64,000 nucleotides of DNA from a delta proteobacterium NaphS2 (GCA_000179315.1 ADZZ01000278.1:1-64000), one strand, 5' to 3'; positions 9,327-17,504 are shown, counted from the stretch's first letter. Program-made: numbers and translations. The notes: generated by a model from the letters alone, not told the origin.

Positions 9327-9435
9327 AACATCATCATACAACGAAGCGCTAATGAATGTCAAAAATAAATCTGTCCCCCTTTTCACTCTGACCGTGGTAT
9401 TTTACGTATTTCATTCTCTTCCTTCGAACGGTTCT

Positions 9436-9488
9436 GATAACCGGTTTGGCAAGCCTTTCGGCAAATCCGGTTGATTAGATTGTTGGCA
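9436..9488 (-). repeat. attC-like imperfect palindrome downstream of HNH gene
   Basis: Read on the minus strand the site begins TGCCAAC (R''-like). It has a stem AACCGG/CCGGTT with one unpaired base, then a TTTG/CAAA pairing around a short loop, and ends in GTTATCA (R'-like). An extra-helical base in one arm is a hallmark of integron attC sites. It starts 10 bp past the stop of the HNH gene, the expected place in a gene cassette. No covariance search was run. Confidence 0.5.
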
Positions 9489-9497
9489 TTTAGTTCA

Positions 9498-9752
9498 TTA
9501 TCTTAATGATACTTCATATGTTTTATCATTAATAGTAACGCAATAAAAGGCTTCTAATTTTTTTTCATTAGATCGTTTACCATAATCAAAAAGTTTATGA
9601 CAATTGGGACATAGAATTAGAATATTATCAAAACTATCCTTGCCACCTTCAGATTTTGGACTAATATGGCTAGCTTCAATATAGTACTCCCCATTCGCTT
9701 TAAGAATGGTTGTTGAGCAGAATTGGCATTTATAGTCCCTATATTTCTTCAT
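9498..9752 (-). pseudogene. HNH endonuclease gene, 3' part (catalytic domain)
   Basis: This is the C-terminal 84 codons of a gene split by an IS1595-family element. It holds the HNH core: CQFC, ASHISPKSEGGKDSFDN and CPNCHKLFD, i.e. the two zinc-binding CxxC pairs and the His-Asn-His catalytic set. Read alone it starts at an ATG inside the 8-bp target duplication, which belonged to an internal Met codon of the whole gene. Removing the insertion and one target copy joins it in frame to 10873-11649, giving 343 codons plus a stop. It may still be made as a short HNH protein, but no ribosome site from the original gene serves it. Confidence 0.8.
9745..9752. repeat. Target site duplication, left copy (TTCTTCAT)
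   Basis: The 8-bp sequence TTCTTCAT directly abuts the left inverted repeat of the IS1595-family element and recurs at the right end. Eight base pairs is the usual duplication for this family. Confidence 0.9.
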
Positions 9753-10864
9753 GGCTCATACGACGATTTCCCGTGCTGTAAATAATTTGATTGAAAAAGT
9801 CATTTTCGCTGGGAATTTCTTCAGATTTGGTATAAATAAGATGGCTTTCTGTCCACTTAAATATGCAGATAGCCATGACCACAAAATCGTCTACAAATCC
9901 GGAGATTGGAATCCTTGAACTCATCGACCCCGCTAAGTGCTACGAATTCTTCAGAGAAAAGAAGTGGCCATGTGGTATTTGTTGTCCAAAATGTACCTCA
10001 AACCGGGTCAAAAAGAACGGTCACAAACGTAATGCTCCGCTTTGTCGGAACTATAAATGCAATAACTGCGGTTGCCGTTTCAACGATTTTACGGGTACCA
10101 TTCTGGCAAGAAAACACCATCCCATCAGAGTATGGATCGTCATGTTATACCTCATGGGACTAAACCTATCCAACAGGCAAATCGCCGCGGAGCTGGACCT
10201 TAATCCGGATGTCGCCCATAGGATGACTATTTTGCTTCGGAGCGAAATCGCTGCAAGGAAGCCGGGATGTAAAGTCAGTGGGGTAGTAGAGTGCGACGAA
10301 GTATACGTAATTGCAGGGCATAAAGGGCATCCGGAAAAAGTTCGTCAGAAAGGGCGAGCACCACGGTGCAGAGCGCTCAAGGGTGCTCCGGGCCGAGGAA
10401 CTCTTGAAAAAGAAAAACCTCCTGTCCTCGGAATCATTGAACGTTCCGGGGATGTCGCCATTTTTATGCTTCCAGACGTTAAACAAAAAACCATCGAACC
10501 GATTTTGCGGTCTGTTATAACACCAGGAACCTTGGTGAATACAGATGAGTACAGCATTTACAATCATCTCACTGACTGGGGCTATACCCATAAGACTGTT
10601 TGTCATGGTAAGGGAGAATATGCCAGAGATGAAGACGGCGATGGCTTCTGTGAAGTTCATGTCAATACAATTGAGGGCTTTTGGTCGCTTCTACGATCTT
10701 GGCTGCGACCACATCGCGGCGTGTCTCAAGAAAACTTACCACTTTATCTGAGTTTTTTTGAGTTTGTCCATAACGTACACCGGAGAGGAAAAGCATTGCT
10801 GCCGTCATTGATCAATGTCCTTTTTGCAGCCCACGCATGAGCACGCGGAAACGTCGTATGAGCC
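9753..10864 (+). mobile_element. IS1595-family (ISXO2-like) insertion sequence, complete
   Basis: The element is 1112 bp. Its ends are inverted repeats: the left reads GGCTCATACGACG then ATTTCCCGTGCT, and the complement of the right reads GGCTCATACGACG then TTTCCGCGTGCT. It is flanked by the perfect 8-bp repeat TTCTTCAT. It encodes one intact transposase and interrupts an HNH endonuclease gene that runs the other way. Near-identical ends and an undamaged target duplication suggest a recent insertion. Confidence 0.92.
9863..10840 (+). CDS. IS1595-family transposase
   Basis: This 325-residue protein has an N-terminal zinc ribbon (CPKCTS then CNNCGCRF), an HTH region, and an ISXO2-type DDE catalytic domain. 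VECDEVYV supplies the first Asp, NTDEYS the second acidic site and HVNTIEGFWSLLR the final Glu. Length and domain order match the family. The start could also be the ATG a few codons downstream (MTTKSS). It lies wholly inside the element's inverted repeats and looks intact. Confidence 0.93.
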   Translation: MQIAMTTKSSTNPEIGILELIDPAKCYEFFREKKWPCGICCPKCTSNRVKKNGHKRNAPLCRNYKCNNCGCRFNDFTGTILARKHHPIRVWIVMLYLMGLNLSNRQIAAELDLNPDVAHRMTILLRSEIAARKPGCKVSGVVECDEVYVIAGHKGHPEKVRQKGRAPRCRALKGAPGRGTLEKEKPPVLGIIERSGDVAIFMLPDVKQKTIEPILRSVITPGTLVNTDEYSIYNHLTDWGYTHKTVCHGKGEYARDEDGDGFCEVHVNTIEGFWSLLRSWLRPHRGVSQENLPLYLSFFEFVHNVHRRGKALLPSLINVLFAAHA

Positions 10865-10872
10865 TTCTTCAT
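10865..10872. repeat. Target site duplication, right copy (TTCTTCAT)
   Basis: This is the second copy of the 8-bp duplication made by the IS1595-family insertion. In the minus-strand gene it reads ATGAAGAA, within Met-Lys-Lys codons. Confidence 0.9.
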
Positions 10873-11649
10873 TTGGACCATTAAATAATTGTGCCTTTTA
10901 TAAGTTTTTCCATTGATTGTTATTTTTTCTGATTTGTCATTTTGACATTCAATGATTTTTTTGTACAATTCTTCCTTATTTATTTCTTCTGAATCAACTT
11001 TAACACGATTTTTAATTTCATGTTGTTCCAGTTCATTTTCAAAATTTTCTATTTCCAAATAGTCTGCTATTAACTCTTGCCCTTGATAAACAGCTACAAT
11101 AAAATGATTCAATGCATCTGCTTTGAAGTAGTTTTGAAGTTTTGAAAAATCATTTAGCAAATTATCTTGATATTTTTTAACCAATTCATAATTTTTCCAG
11201 TTTTTTGATGAAGATATTTTATAACCAAGTTTGTTCAAAGCCTTTAATGTTTTGTTATTCATAATCGGGTATTTTTTATAATCGACCCGATTAAGAAATA
11301 TCGTTGCTATACCCACTCCAAATCCTGGATACTCTTCAAGTTGTAAGAACCAATCTTTAAGTGAAAAACCAACTTGAAACGGTTTTAGAATGAATTCCCT
11401 GAACCTATCTACGTTTTTTTCTACTGTATCAATAAATCTATTCTTAGTGCGGTCTCCACCTGATTGTACTCGTCCACCTTCACTTACGAAACCATAAAAG
11501 AAATTAACAAATTCTTTATTCGATAAAGAAGTCAATCGAGAAGCTGTAATGGTGTTCTGATAGAAATCCATATTTGAGCTATGTGGGTCATTAGTCCACC
11601 AATCCTCAAATTCATTAATAATTTTTTCTAGATAAAGTGTTCTGTCCAT
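10873..11649 (-). pseudogene. HNH endonuclease gene, 5' part (N-terminal domain)
   Basis: From the ATG at 11649, 259 codons run to the IS1595 target site. The reading then continues into the element (to 10744) as meaningless residues. The N-terminal region is helical, with no recognised domain. It precedes the HNH domain now stranded at 9498-9752. Base composition is AT-rich compared with the flanking helicase operon, in line with a transferred cassette. The intact protein would be a 343-residue HNH nuclease, probably a restriction or defence enzyme. Confidence 0.78.
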
Positions 11650-11691
11650 TCTATTCTTTGTTACTTATTTGCAATATGCTTTATTTTTTGA

Positions 11692-11782
11692 ATGCCAACA
11701 CCAGCATCACCCGCTTTGCCCAGAGTGTAGTGAGCGAAGCGAACGAAACGGCGGGTAAAGTCGGGAGCATGCATTTGTTAAC
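11692..11782 (-). repeat. attC-like imperfect palindrome
   Basis: The site lies between the EEP nuclease gene and the HNH gene. On the minus strand it runs from GTTAAC, which contains the stop codon of the EEP gene, through ATGC and ACCCGC stem arms, to matching GCGGGT and GCAT arms and a final GTTGGCA. The loop holds a TTCGCTTCGCTCAC tract like that of the site at 14.65 kb. The core boxes deviate from the attC consensus, so this is a moderate call. Confidence 0.45.
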
Positions 11783-12530
11783 TCCTGATTTCCACCGATA
11801 ATGGAACATGATCGCTTATTTTCAACCAATCATCTGCCTTGCCTATAATAACCTTGCTTTGTGGCAGAATATTACTTGAGAGTAAAGCATAATCAATGTG
11901 ATATGCTTTGTTCAAATTTTTACGATGGAAGAATGTGGGCGTTGTCTCTCGCCCTTGTGACTCATTTGTTTGGTAATGATAAGCACTTTCAATTTTTATT
12001 TCTCTTAGCTCTTGCATGATATCTGAATGGCTCCACCATCTGTCTTTTTTATCCCAAATCGTGTTACTGTTGAAATCTCCTATGATGATTGTATTTGGAT
12101 AACTCAAATCTCTTGCGTGTATTTGTAGATATTTCCAAAACTGCCCAATATATGAAAATGCTTGATCATCACTGCCTTTTGTCCAAACACCCAAAGCAGT
12201 ATATGTGCTATTGATTGAAAATGGCAAAAACAACTCAAGTTCTTCCGTTGTCCAATGCGTTGATGAACTTTTTGTTTTTAGTCCATTGATTTCAAATTCA
12301 CCATGCCAATCTAATTGCTTTATTTTATTTTCTTTTTTGGGAAATATCCCAAGACCCTTATTTTTATTCTTCCCAATCCAAAGAAAATCACCCGCCCATT
12401 TTTGATATTCGATTGTTGACTCTGATGGATTCTCACACTCTTGAATCACAAGGATATCCGCATTTAAAACATCAAGTTCTTTTGCTTTTTTTCTCAATGC
12501 TCCAGCGCAATTCCATGTAATGATTTTCAT
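11778..12530 (-). CDS. Endonuclease/exonuclease/phosphatase (EEP) family protein
   Basis: This 250-residue protein has the EEP fold motifs in order: ITWNCAGA near the N-terminus (metal-binding Asn), ILVIQECE (metal-binding Glu), IIIGDFNSN (catalytic Asp-Asn), and a C-terminal YHIDYAL with KISDHVPLSVEI (Asp-His). This set matches ExoIII/DNase I-like phosphodiesterases. Codon use is AT-rich. Flanked on both sides by attC-like sites, it looks like a one-gene cassette. Substrate (DNA, RNA or nucleotide) cannot be told from sequence. Confidence 0.85.
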   Translation of the reverse strand: MKIITWNCAGALRKKAKELDVLNADILVIQECENPSESTIEYQKWAGDFLWIGKNKNKGLGIFPKKENKIKQLDWHGEFEINGLKTKSSSTHWTTEELELFLPFSINSTYTALGVWTKGSDDQAFSYIGQFWKYLQIHARDLSYPNTIIIGDFNSNTIWDKKDRWWSHSDIMQELREIKIESAYHYQTNESQGRETTPTFFHRKNLNKAYHIDYALLSSNILPQSKVIIGKADDWLKISDHVPLSVEIRS

Positions 12531-12545
12531 GAGTAGATTTTTACA

Positions 12546-12597
12546 GTTAACGCGCGTGTAACTTGCCGGGCACGTTGTTTTGCCTGGCCAAGTTCAC
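12546..12597 (-). repeat. attC-like imperfect palindrome
   Basis: On the minus strand the arms GTGAAC...AACTTGGCCAGG and CCCGGCAAGTT...GTTAAC pair imperfectly around a short loop. It lies just upstream of the EEP gene start. The core boxes only partly fit the attC consensus. Confidence 0.35.
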
Positions 12598-12712
12598 CCC
12601 CTGGTTGGCCGCCATCCTACCCGGTAGCCGCCTGTTTCTTCATATTTTTTGTTCGCCCAGCTTTAAGGCTTGATCTCCGCTTTGTCGGCTTTTTTAGGTG
12701 AAGCAAATCGGT

Positions 12713-13495
12713 TCAGCGGTGCATGGCCAGCCATGCGAAATCAAGCGCGTTAAAAAGTGTATCCATGGCATATCGAAAATGTGACCAATCTAGCCATTGA
12801 CCATCCATCGTACCTTCGGTCTCGGGCTCGTATCGAAAATGCCACCCTGTTTCATCCATCTGATGCAGCGTCATGATCCATTCTTTGGTCAGAGGTGAAA
12901 CCTTTTTATCATAGTGTTTTTCCACCGCCTCCATGCATGCCTTAAGGTTGTGATCAAGTTCCTTGCCAAGGTTGTGATCAAGTTCCTTGCCAGCTTTACC
13001 CAACATTTTGAGATACAACTCTAAAGCGTGCCGATATGCGAAGAGAACAGGATAGCAATCTGTCATAGGAAACCCGCTGTCATTAGCCTTATCCCAAAGC
13101 GCGTTGGCTGCTCGATGGTAACTGCGGGCGATTTCGATTTGTTTTAGATGGATCCGAGGGGAAATCAATAGGCCGTGACGCGACGGCTCATCAAGATTCT
13201 CTGGGACATCGTCCTGTATCAAAGGGGTATGATTCCAAAGAGTATGAACATAAATGTCTTCAAGATGGTACTCTGAATTAAGCCCTGCAACAATAGCTTC
13301 GACATCCGGTTCGTCTTCCCAGAAGTGACCCACATAGAGCAGTACCAGCAGATCCTCCACTGTGAAAATGCGTGGCGTTCCCTTCTCCGGATTTGCTGAA
13401 GCCGAAAGGTTATCGCGGAATTGATATGCCCATGTCTTAAGCTGCCGGATATCGATTTCCAATATCCGGGCTGTTTCGGCAACACCATATTTCAT
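12713..13495 (-). CDS. MerR-like HTH protein with uncharacterised C-terminal domain
   Basis: This 260-residue protein opens with a MerR-type winged helix (GVAETARILEIDIRQLKTWA, then RIFTVEDLLVLL). It continues with a helical domain carrying a conserved-looking AYRHALELYLKMLGK segment, which resembles HEPN-like or nucleotidyltransferase-partner helices. A 24-bp tandem duplication at 12944-12991 inserts the repeat GKELDHNL twice. It is probably a cassette-borne regulator or sensor. Nothing indicates its target. Confidence 0.65.
   Translation of the reverse strand: MKYGVAETARILEIDIRQLKTWAYQFRDNLSASANPEKGTPRIFTVEDLLVLLYVGHFWEDEPDVEAIVAGLNSEYHLEDIYVHTLWNHTPLIQDDVPENLDEPSRHGLLISPRIHLKQIEIARSYHRAANALWDKANDSGFPMTDCYPVLFAYRHALELYLKMLGKAGKELDHNLGKELDHNLKACMEAVEKHYDKKVSPLTKEWIMTLHQMDETGWHFRYEPETEGTMDGQWLDWSHFRYAMDTLFNALDFAWLAMHR
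12944..12991. repeat. 24-bp perfect tandem duplication inside a gene
   Basis: Two perfect copies of a 24-bp unit (12944-12967 and 12968-12991, starting AAGGTTGTGATC) lie in frame in the MerR-like gene and add eight residues. Perfect identity suggests a recent slippage or duplication. Confidence 0.9.
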
Positions 13496-13571
13496 TGTTT
13501 AATGATCGCCTCGCTAAATTGAGTTCTGGCAGGCGCGAACAACTATGCCTGCGCTCATCGGTGTGGCTGCC

Positions 13572-13707
13572 AATCGCGGTGCTGACCGGCGCCGTGCGCC
13601 GTGCAAGCAAGCGAAGCTTGATTGTGCGGCGCACGGTGTCCGGTCCAGTACCTGGTTCAGGCGCGGAGCGCCGGGACCAGGTGCTGGACGTAGTCAGCAC
13701 CGCGATT
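13572..13707. repeat. Cloverleaf-like nested inverted repeats
   Basis: A perfect 15-bp outer stem (AATCGCGGTGCTGAC at 13572-13586 with its complement at 13693-13707) encloses two hairpin arms. Arm one pairs CCGTGCGCCG (13592) with CGGCGCACGG (13627). Arm two pairs GTCCAGTACCTGGT (13643) with ACCAGGTGCTGGAC (13676). The result is a three-way junction in single-stranded DNA or RNA. It lies in a 285-bp non-coding gap of the cassette region, next to an attC-like site. The GC-rich content contrasts with the AT-rich neighbours. Confidence 0.75.
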
Positions 13708-13730
13708 CACGGCGGCGGAGCCGCCGTGAA
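13706..13730. repeat. Perfect 11-bp stem hairpin
   Basis: TTCACGGCGGC and GCCGCCGTGAA pair perfectly around a 3-base loop, directly abutting the cloverleaf. No T-tract follows on either side, so it is not a standard terminator. Confidence 0.75.
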
Positions 13731-13786
13731 CGGCGCTTTTCAGCGGGCGCGGCTTTTTGCGATCCGCTGCAAAAGCATTGTTATGC
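13727..13786 (-). repeat. attC-like site, well formed
   Basis: On the minus strand it begins GCATAAC, containing the TAA stop of the PD-(D/E)XK-like gene. The arms GCTTTTGCAGCGG and CCGCTGAAAAGC pair with one extra-helical G, and it ends near CCGTTCA. The loop CGCAAAAAGCCGCGC recurs in the site at 19.1 kb, so both belong to one sequence family. Stop codon inside R'' and the bulged base are typical of attC. Confidence 0.55.
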
Positions 13787-14332
13787 ATTGATATTCTTTA
13801 CCTCAGCAGGCGTAATTCCAAATAGTTTACAAAGATTCTCAAAATGCTTTTTGAATACGCCAGTAAATCTTAATTTGACTTTATCTCTACCTTCAAGCCA
13901 AATATATAGATCAATTTCTGACTTTTCATTTTTGATTCTACCTTCAGAATAGTACACGTAAAATGGATAAGCTTTCCCGTCATCCATATACCAGTGACCA
14001 GTCAAAACGTCTTCTAAATAGTCTACACCTGCTGTGATCTTTCTATTTACAAATGCTAGTACGTTTGGAACTGAATGCTCTGGATTGACATCCTTGAATT
14101 TTTTAAATGAGTCATGAATATCGTCTGTTAATTGGTTGGGAGTAGTATCATTGCTTGTGTTTCTGTTTCCAATTACTGCTTTAACTTCACATAAGAACTG
14201 TAATTTCTTTTCTTTATATACTTTAAAATCTGGCGTTTTTAATCCAGCACGCATTTCTTTCTTAGTGTAACGCTCAGACTCAAGAGAGAACCCTTGCATC
14301 CATTCTTTTACTATTTCTTCGGTATTTTTCAT
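13781..14332 (-). CDS. PD-(D/E)XK nuclease-like protein
   Basis: This 183-residue protein shows a TPDFKVYKEKK segment followed by LQFLCEVKAV at about residues 32-53. That pattern matches a PD-(D/E)xK active site (Asp, then Glu-x-Lys), with a helix carrying acidic residues before it. Length fits a stand-alone restriction-like endonuclease domain. It starts in an ATGA overlap with the 14329-14640 gene, so the pair is one cassette. The nuclease call rests on the single motif; the role is unknown. Confidence 0.6.
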   Translation of the reverse strand: MKNTEEIVKEWMQGFSLESERYTKKEMRAGLKTPDFKVYKEKKLQFLCEVKAVIGNRNTSNDTTPNQLTDDIHDSFKKFKDVNPEHSVPNVLAFVNRKITAGVDYLEDVLTGHWYMDDGKAYPFYVYYSEGRIKNEKSEIDLYIWLEGRDKVKLRFTGVFKKHFENLCKLFGITPAEVKNINA

Positions 14333-14640
14333 TTTTTATATTCATTATTTATAGTGGAATACCTGTTATTCCACGTTGAATCCCCTTTAAAAAATTTACC
14401 TACTTGAAATATGGCCTTCCCTAATGTGCCTCGAGAATCATATTCTTTTTGTTCAGTTCGTCTTCTCTCAACCTCTTGTTTCCACTTTGTCTCTCTTTCT
14501 TTCTCTTCTAATTTCTTCTTTTGTTCTCTCCGAATGGCAAGCGATCTTGCGTTTGCCATGACTTCAAGATATCCAAACTCAAGTTTTCCACCTAACTCTT
14601 CCACTCCTTTTACATAGTGATACCTCAACTTTTTTTCCAC
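14329..14640 (-). CDS. Small charged coiled-coil protein
   Basis: A 103-residue protein starting at GTG. The middle (about residues 35-70) is a Lys/Glu/Arg-rich coiled coil. No enzyme motif is seen. Its stop overlaps the start of the PD-(D/E)XK-like gene by 4 bp, which suggests the two work together, perhaps as partner and nuclease. Confidence 0.55.
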   Translation of the reverse strand: MEKKLRYHYVKGVEELGGKLEFGYLEVMANARSLAIRREQKKKLEEKERETKWKQEVERRRTEQKEYDSRGTLGKAIFQVGKFFKGDSTWNNRYSTINNEYKK

Positions 14641-14645
14641 CCTAT

Positions 14646-14702
14646 CGAATAAGGTTAGATTGTGAGAGCGGAGCGAACCACAATCTGAACCGTTTGTTGG
14701 AC
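14646..14702 (-). repeat. attC-like site next to IS91-family insertion
   Basis: GGTTAGATTGTG (14653-14664) pairs with CACAATCT and AACC (14679-14691) with one extra-helical base. On the minus strand GTCCAAC matches the R'' consensus RYYYAAC exactly. The IS91-family element begins a few bases away, so this is probably the attC of the GIY-YIG gene at 17.04-17.5 kb, now separated from it by the insertion. Confidence 0.55.
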
Positions 14703-14922
14703 AAGCCCGGTTACTATATATAGAAAACAGCTTTTTTGAAAGAGGCAGCTTGATCAGGACAGAAGTGAGACAGGGATTTTCTGCTTCTGCCCATATGCTC
14801 TTTGAAATAGATTTGCCTGAAGAACAAGGCTTTCAGAAGCGGAATATGCAGTTTTTTTGCGCATAGGTGTCCATTACCGGGGAAACCGGGCTTTTTCATA
14901 AACCGGTGATGTTGGCTCTGGG

Positions 14923-16035
14923 TTACATAACGATTTCTCCGTGTTCGCTCATGTAAGGCAGGTGGACCTGCTTCGCCGGCGGTTTTGCTATTTTTGTCAG
15001 GACAATTTTCATGGCCGCTCCGCATACCGGGCAGGTAATTGTTGGCCGTTCTTTCAATTTCTTGGCAAACATATTGAGCGGATTAACCCGGAGCACCATC
15101 TGCAAAAAACAGATGAGCTTTTTGCTGCATGGATGGAGAAAACCGTAACACCTGGCCCTTCGAAAGCCCTTGGGCAGCACATGGAGCATGAGCAGATAGA
15201 GGAAATATTCCCCGGTGACGGTCCTGCTTCTGTATTGCCCGGTTTTGGCATGGAGATACCTGAAGGTGACCATGCCGTTTTCGCATTGCAGAATATCCTG
15301 TTCCCGGATGACGCCCCGGTAGAGATATCTGCCAAGATAAATGATTGCCTTGTCGCCGTTGCCGACGTCTTTGCAGTCAACGACCCACTGTTTCGGGCAA
15401 TCTTCTGGCACGCTCAGCCCGTGGTCAACAATGGCCTGGAGGATCTTTGCTCTGAAGACTTGCGCCAGAGCCTTGTGGCTGAAAAGATACCCGGAAGATT
15501 TGACCCGCCATAATGCTGTTTTTGTATTGATGCTTGCCCCCGGCATGACAACATGAATGTGAGGATGATAGTCGAGTGCTCTTGAATGGGTATGGAGTAT
15601 GGTGGTAAAGCCGGCTGCTCCACCGAGTTTTTTGTCTTTTTGGGTAAATGTTTTCAGGAGATCCTGGACGCAGGCAAACATGAGGGAATAGATTGTTGCC
15701 TGATTTTTCCAGGCAAGATCCCTGAGCTGTTTGGGGAGGGTGAAGGTGATCAGATAGTATTGAGCCGGTAAGCGCTTGCTCAACTGATTCTCGATCCACT
15801 GCCGGTTTTCATGGTTCTGGCAATGGGGACAGTTCCTGTGGCCACAGGAATGTGGAATATAGACCTGTTTTCCGCAGTTGTGATCCGTACATTTCGCCAG
15901 CATGTGCGGGCCATATTCTTGTCTGCATTGTGCCATGGTCTGCAGAGCCTTTGTATGGCTTGGCAGGACGGAATTCTCGTATCGGTCCAAAAAGCGGTCC
16001 CTGAATTCATTGATAATCGAGGAGAGCAGAATCAT
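14923..16035 (-). CDS. IS91-family HUH transposase
   Basis: This 370-residue protein carries a zinc-binding N-terminus (C-x-DHNCGK...[10 protein letters not shown]), a [12 protein letters not shown] motif (the HUH metal site, His-x-His) and an [11 protein letters not shown] segment where the two catalytic tyrosines of the Y2 family lie. A zinc ribbon (CPVCG) comes near the end. The ATG at 16035 is immediately next to the recombinase stop (16032-16034), so the two genes are coupled. It would act by rolling-circle transposition. The gene looks intact. Confidence 0.9.
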   Translation of the reverse strand: MILLSSIINEFRDRFLDRYENSVLPSHTKALQTMAQCRQEYGPHMLAKCTDHNCGKQVYIPHSCGHRNCPHCQNHENRQWIENQLSKRLPAQYYLITFTLPKQLRDLAWKNQATIYSLMFACVQDLLKTFTQKDKKLGGAAGFTTILHTHSRALDYHPHIHVVMPGASINTKTALWRVKSSGYLFSHKALAQVFRAKILQAIVDHGLSVPEDCPKQWVVDCKDVGNGDKAIIYLGRYLYRGVIREQDILQCENGMVTFRYLHAKTGQYRSRTVTGEYFLYLLMLHVLPKGFRRARCYGFLHPCSKKLICFLQMVLRVNPLNMFAKKLKERPTITCPVCGAAMKIVLTKIAKPPAKQVHLPYMSEHGEIVM

Positions 16036-16945
16036 TTGACCCCTCCCCATGTTATATCAAAGGTGTTGGCCAGCGTATTGACGGCCTGGCTGGCATTGTT
16101 TCCGGTATTGGAAGTCAGATGGGTGTATCTGGTGGTGGTCAGGACACTGACATGGCCCAGGATCTGTTGTAATTCAATGAGATCAACGCCTGCTTCCAGC
16201 ATATGCGTTGCATAGCTGTGCCGCAGGGAATGGCATGAAATTTTTTTTTATGCCGAGTTGTCTGACAACCGGCTTTCATGGCGGTCTGGATGCCGCCTCT
16301 GTCCAGTGGCTGCTGAACCAGGTGGGCATTATTCAGACCTCTTTTCCGGCTTGGAAAAAGGAAATGGGGATGTTTGTGAACCTGCCAGAAATTTCTCAGC
16401 ACGCGCAGAGTATTTTCAGGCAGCGGCACCAGCCGGTCTTTGTTGCCCTTGGCGTCGCGAATATGAACTCGCATATTGACGGAGTCGATATCACCGACAG
16501 TCAGCCTGATTCCTTCGCCAAGGCGCAGCCCCATGCTGTAGGTGGTAAAGAAAAAGACTTTGTAGCTCAACTTGTTGGTTTCGGCGAACAGCCGGTTGAG
16601 CTGCTCAATGGATAGAATATCCGGGATCCTGGATGTTCTTGGCGGTTTGATTAAGGGGATGTCTTCCCAGGTTTTGTTCAGTACCCTGGCGTAAAAGAAC
16701 TTCAGACCATACAGATCGAGCTTGACCGTACTCCAGGAATGGCATTCCAGAAGCTCATTAAAATAGTCAAGCAACTGGTCGGATGTAAGATTGACGATCC
16801 TGCAATCGAAATAGTTTCCGATTCGCCTGATCGCCCTTGAGTACGCCTCAATGGTTTTTGGCCGTAATCCATTGAGTTTCAGGTATTTCTGGTGCTTCCG
16901 GTAATACTTGTTGAATTGCGAATTTTTTGGCATGGTGGTATCCAT
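16032..16945 (-). pseudogene. Tyrosine recombinase with frameshift at an A9 run (possibly programmed)
   Basis: Residues 1-90 form a SAM-like N-terminal domain and the catalytic domain follows, with the first Arg in GLRLGE. The reading frame is lost at nine consecutive A (16241-16249 on the plus strand as T9). One extra base there, or a -1 shift, restores [30 protein letters not shown] and a stop touching the transposase start. So the His-x-x-Arg, His and Tyr of the active site are all present, but in the -1 frame. A good GGAGGAG ribosome site precedes the ATG. It may be a dead gene or may use -1 slippage on A-AAA-AAA. Without slippage it yields a 268-residue inactive protein. Confidence 0.75.
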
Positions 16946-17039
16946 TGTAATCTCCTCCTTGTAATGATTGAAATGAAAGGCAAATGCGCCTTCCTTGATG
17001 ATTTCTTTTTATTACAAAGTTGGAGGAGATTACAGCAGG

Positions 17040-17504
17040 TTAATCTGGGAGAAAAAAATCGCTGGAATTGTCTGCCGCGTAGCGGCTTCGTCCAACAACT
17101 TCATCAAGTGTTTTTGCATTTTCAATGGCTTTAAGCAATGCCTGACTCTTTTCCCTTGCAAGTTCCTTTTTTGTCTTCCTCTTCTCTGGAGGATCACTGA
17201 TATTTCGAGGGTAGCGTGCAGCATGCTTTTGGGCAACAGTCGTTGCCTCCTCTACTGAAATTTCAAAAAACTCTCTACCATCTCGGTATCTAAATTTTTC
17301 TAAATCACTGTGTATTCTGCTTTCTACGAGCTCCAACTGATTACATGGAAAGAACGCTTCACATCTAAACGGAGCAGGAACTCCAGTCGTATTCAATTGT
17401 GCTAATCTTTGCCCAATTGTTTTTTTTGTGAAACCTATTTTCAATAATCCTGGCATTGCCGGATTAGAGACTACATAGATACCATGTCTATTGTTATTGC
17501 TCAT
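17040..17504 (-). CDS. GIY-YIG (T5orf172-like) nuclease-domain protein
   Basis: The first 90 residues have the GIYVVSNPAMPGLLKIGFTKKT pattern: a GIY strand followed by K-I-G and the R-x-x-L region of the T5orf172 branch of the GIY-YIG fold. A later Glu sits in VESRIHSDLEKFR, then a Lys-rich tail. T5orf172 proteins are often small mobile-element or phage genes; nuclease activity is plausible but unproven. It lies 19 bp after the next gene of the same cassette, and its downstream attC is now on the far side of the IS91-family element. Confidence 0.75.
   Translation of the reverse strand: MSNNNRHGIYVVSNPAMPGLLKIGFTKKTIGQRLAQLNTTGVPAPFRCEAFFPCNQLELVESRIHSDLEKFRYRDGREFFEISVEEATTVAQKHAARYPRNISDPPEKRKTKKELAREKSQALLKAIENAKTLDEVVGRSRYAADNSSDFFLPD

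Larger units (their letters stand above)
9044..9383. mobile_element. RAYT-type transposon remnant with inverted ends
   Basis: A 17-18 bp inverted repeat bounds the segment: GGGGACAGATTTATTTTT at about 9048-9065 and its complement at about 9361-9378. Between them lies the start of a REP-associated tyrosine transposase gene. The left end is only 10 bp from the stop of the Lhr-like helicase. It looks like a decayed, internally deleted element, with a perfect 20-bp palindrome where the transposase gene is cut. Confidence 0.65.
14706..17034 (-). mobile_element. IS91-family element with tyrosine recombinase gene
   Basis: The unit contains a Y2 HUH transposase and, upstream of it, a tyrosine recombinase, the arrangement seen in IS91 relatives that carry an integrase-like gene. 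The putative oriIS end (left, 3' to the transposase) abuts CAAG at 14702-14705, a known IS91 target tetranucleotide. The right end is set near an inverted repeat, TGTAATCTCCTCC at 16946-16958 and its complement at 17022-17034. No target duplication is expected for this family. End positions are estimates. The 217 bp between left end and transposase hold no gene. Confidence 0.7.

Noticed and set aside
9739-9924. A 61-codon minus-strand gene across the left end of the IS1595 element
   Set aside because: It is made of IS terminal sequence plus the target duplication, and disappears when the insertion is removed.
10744-10872. C-terminal extension of the HNH 5' fragment
   Set aside because: These codons are IS sequence read backwards; the natural frame continues in 9498-9752.
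12944-12991. CRISPR-like or minisatellite array
   Set aside because: Only two copies of a 24-bp unit, in frame inside a gene and without spacers.
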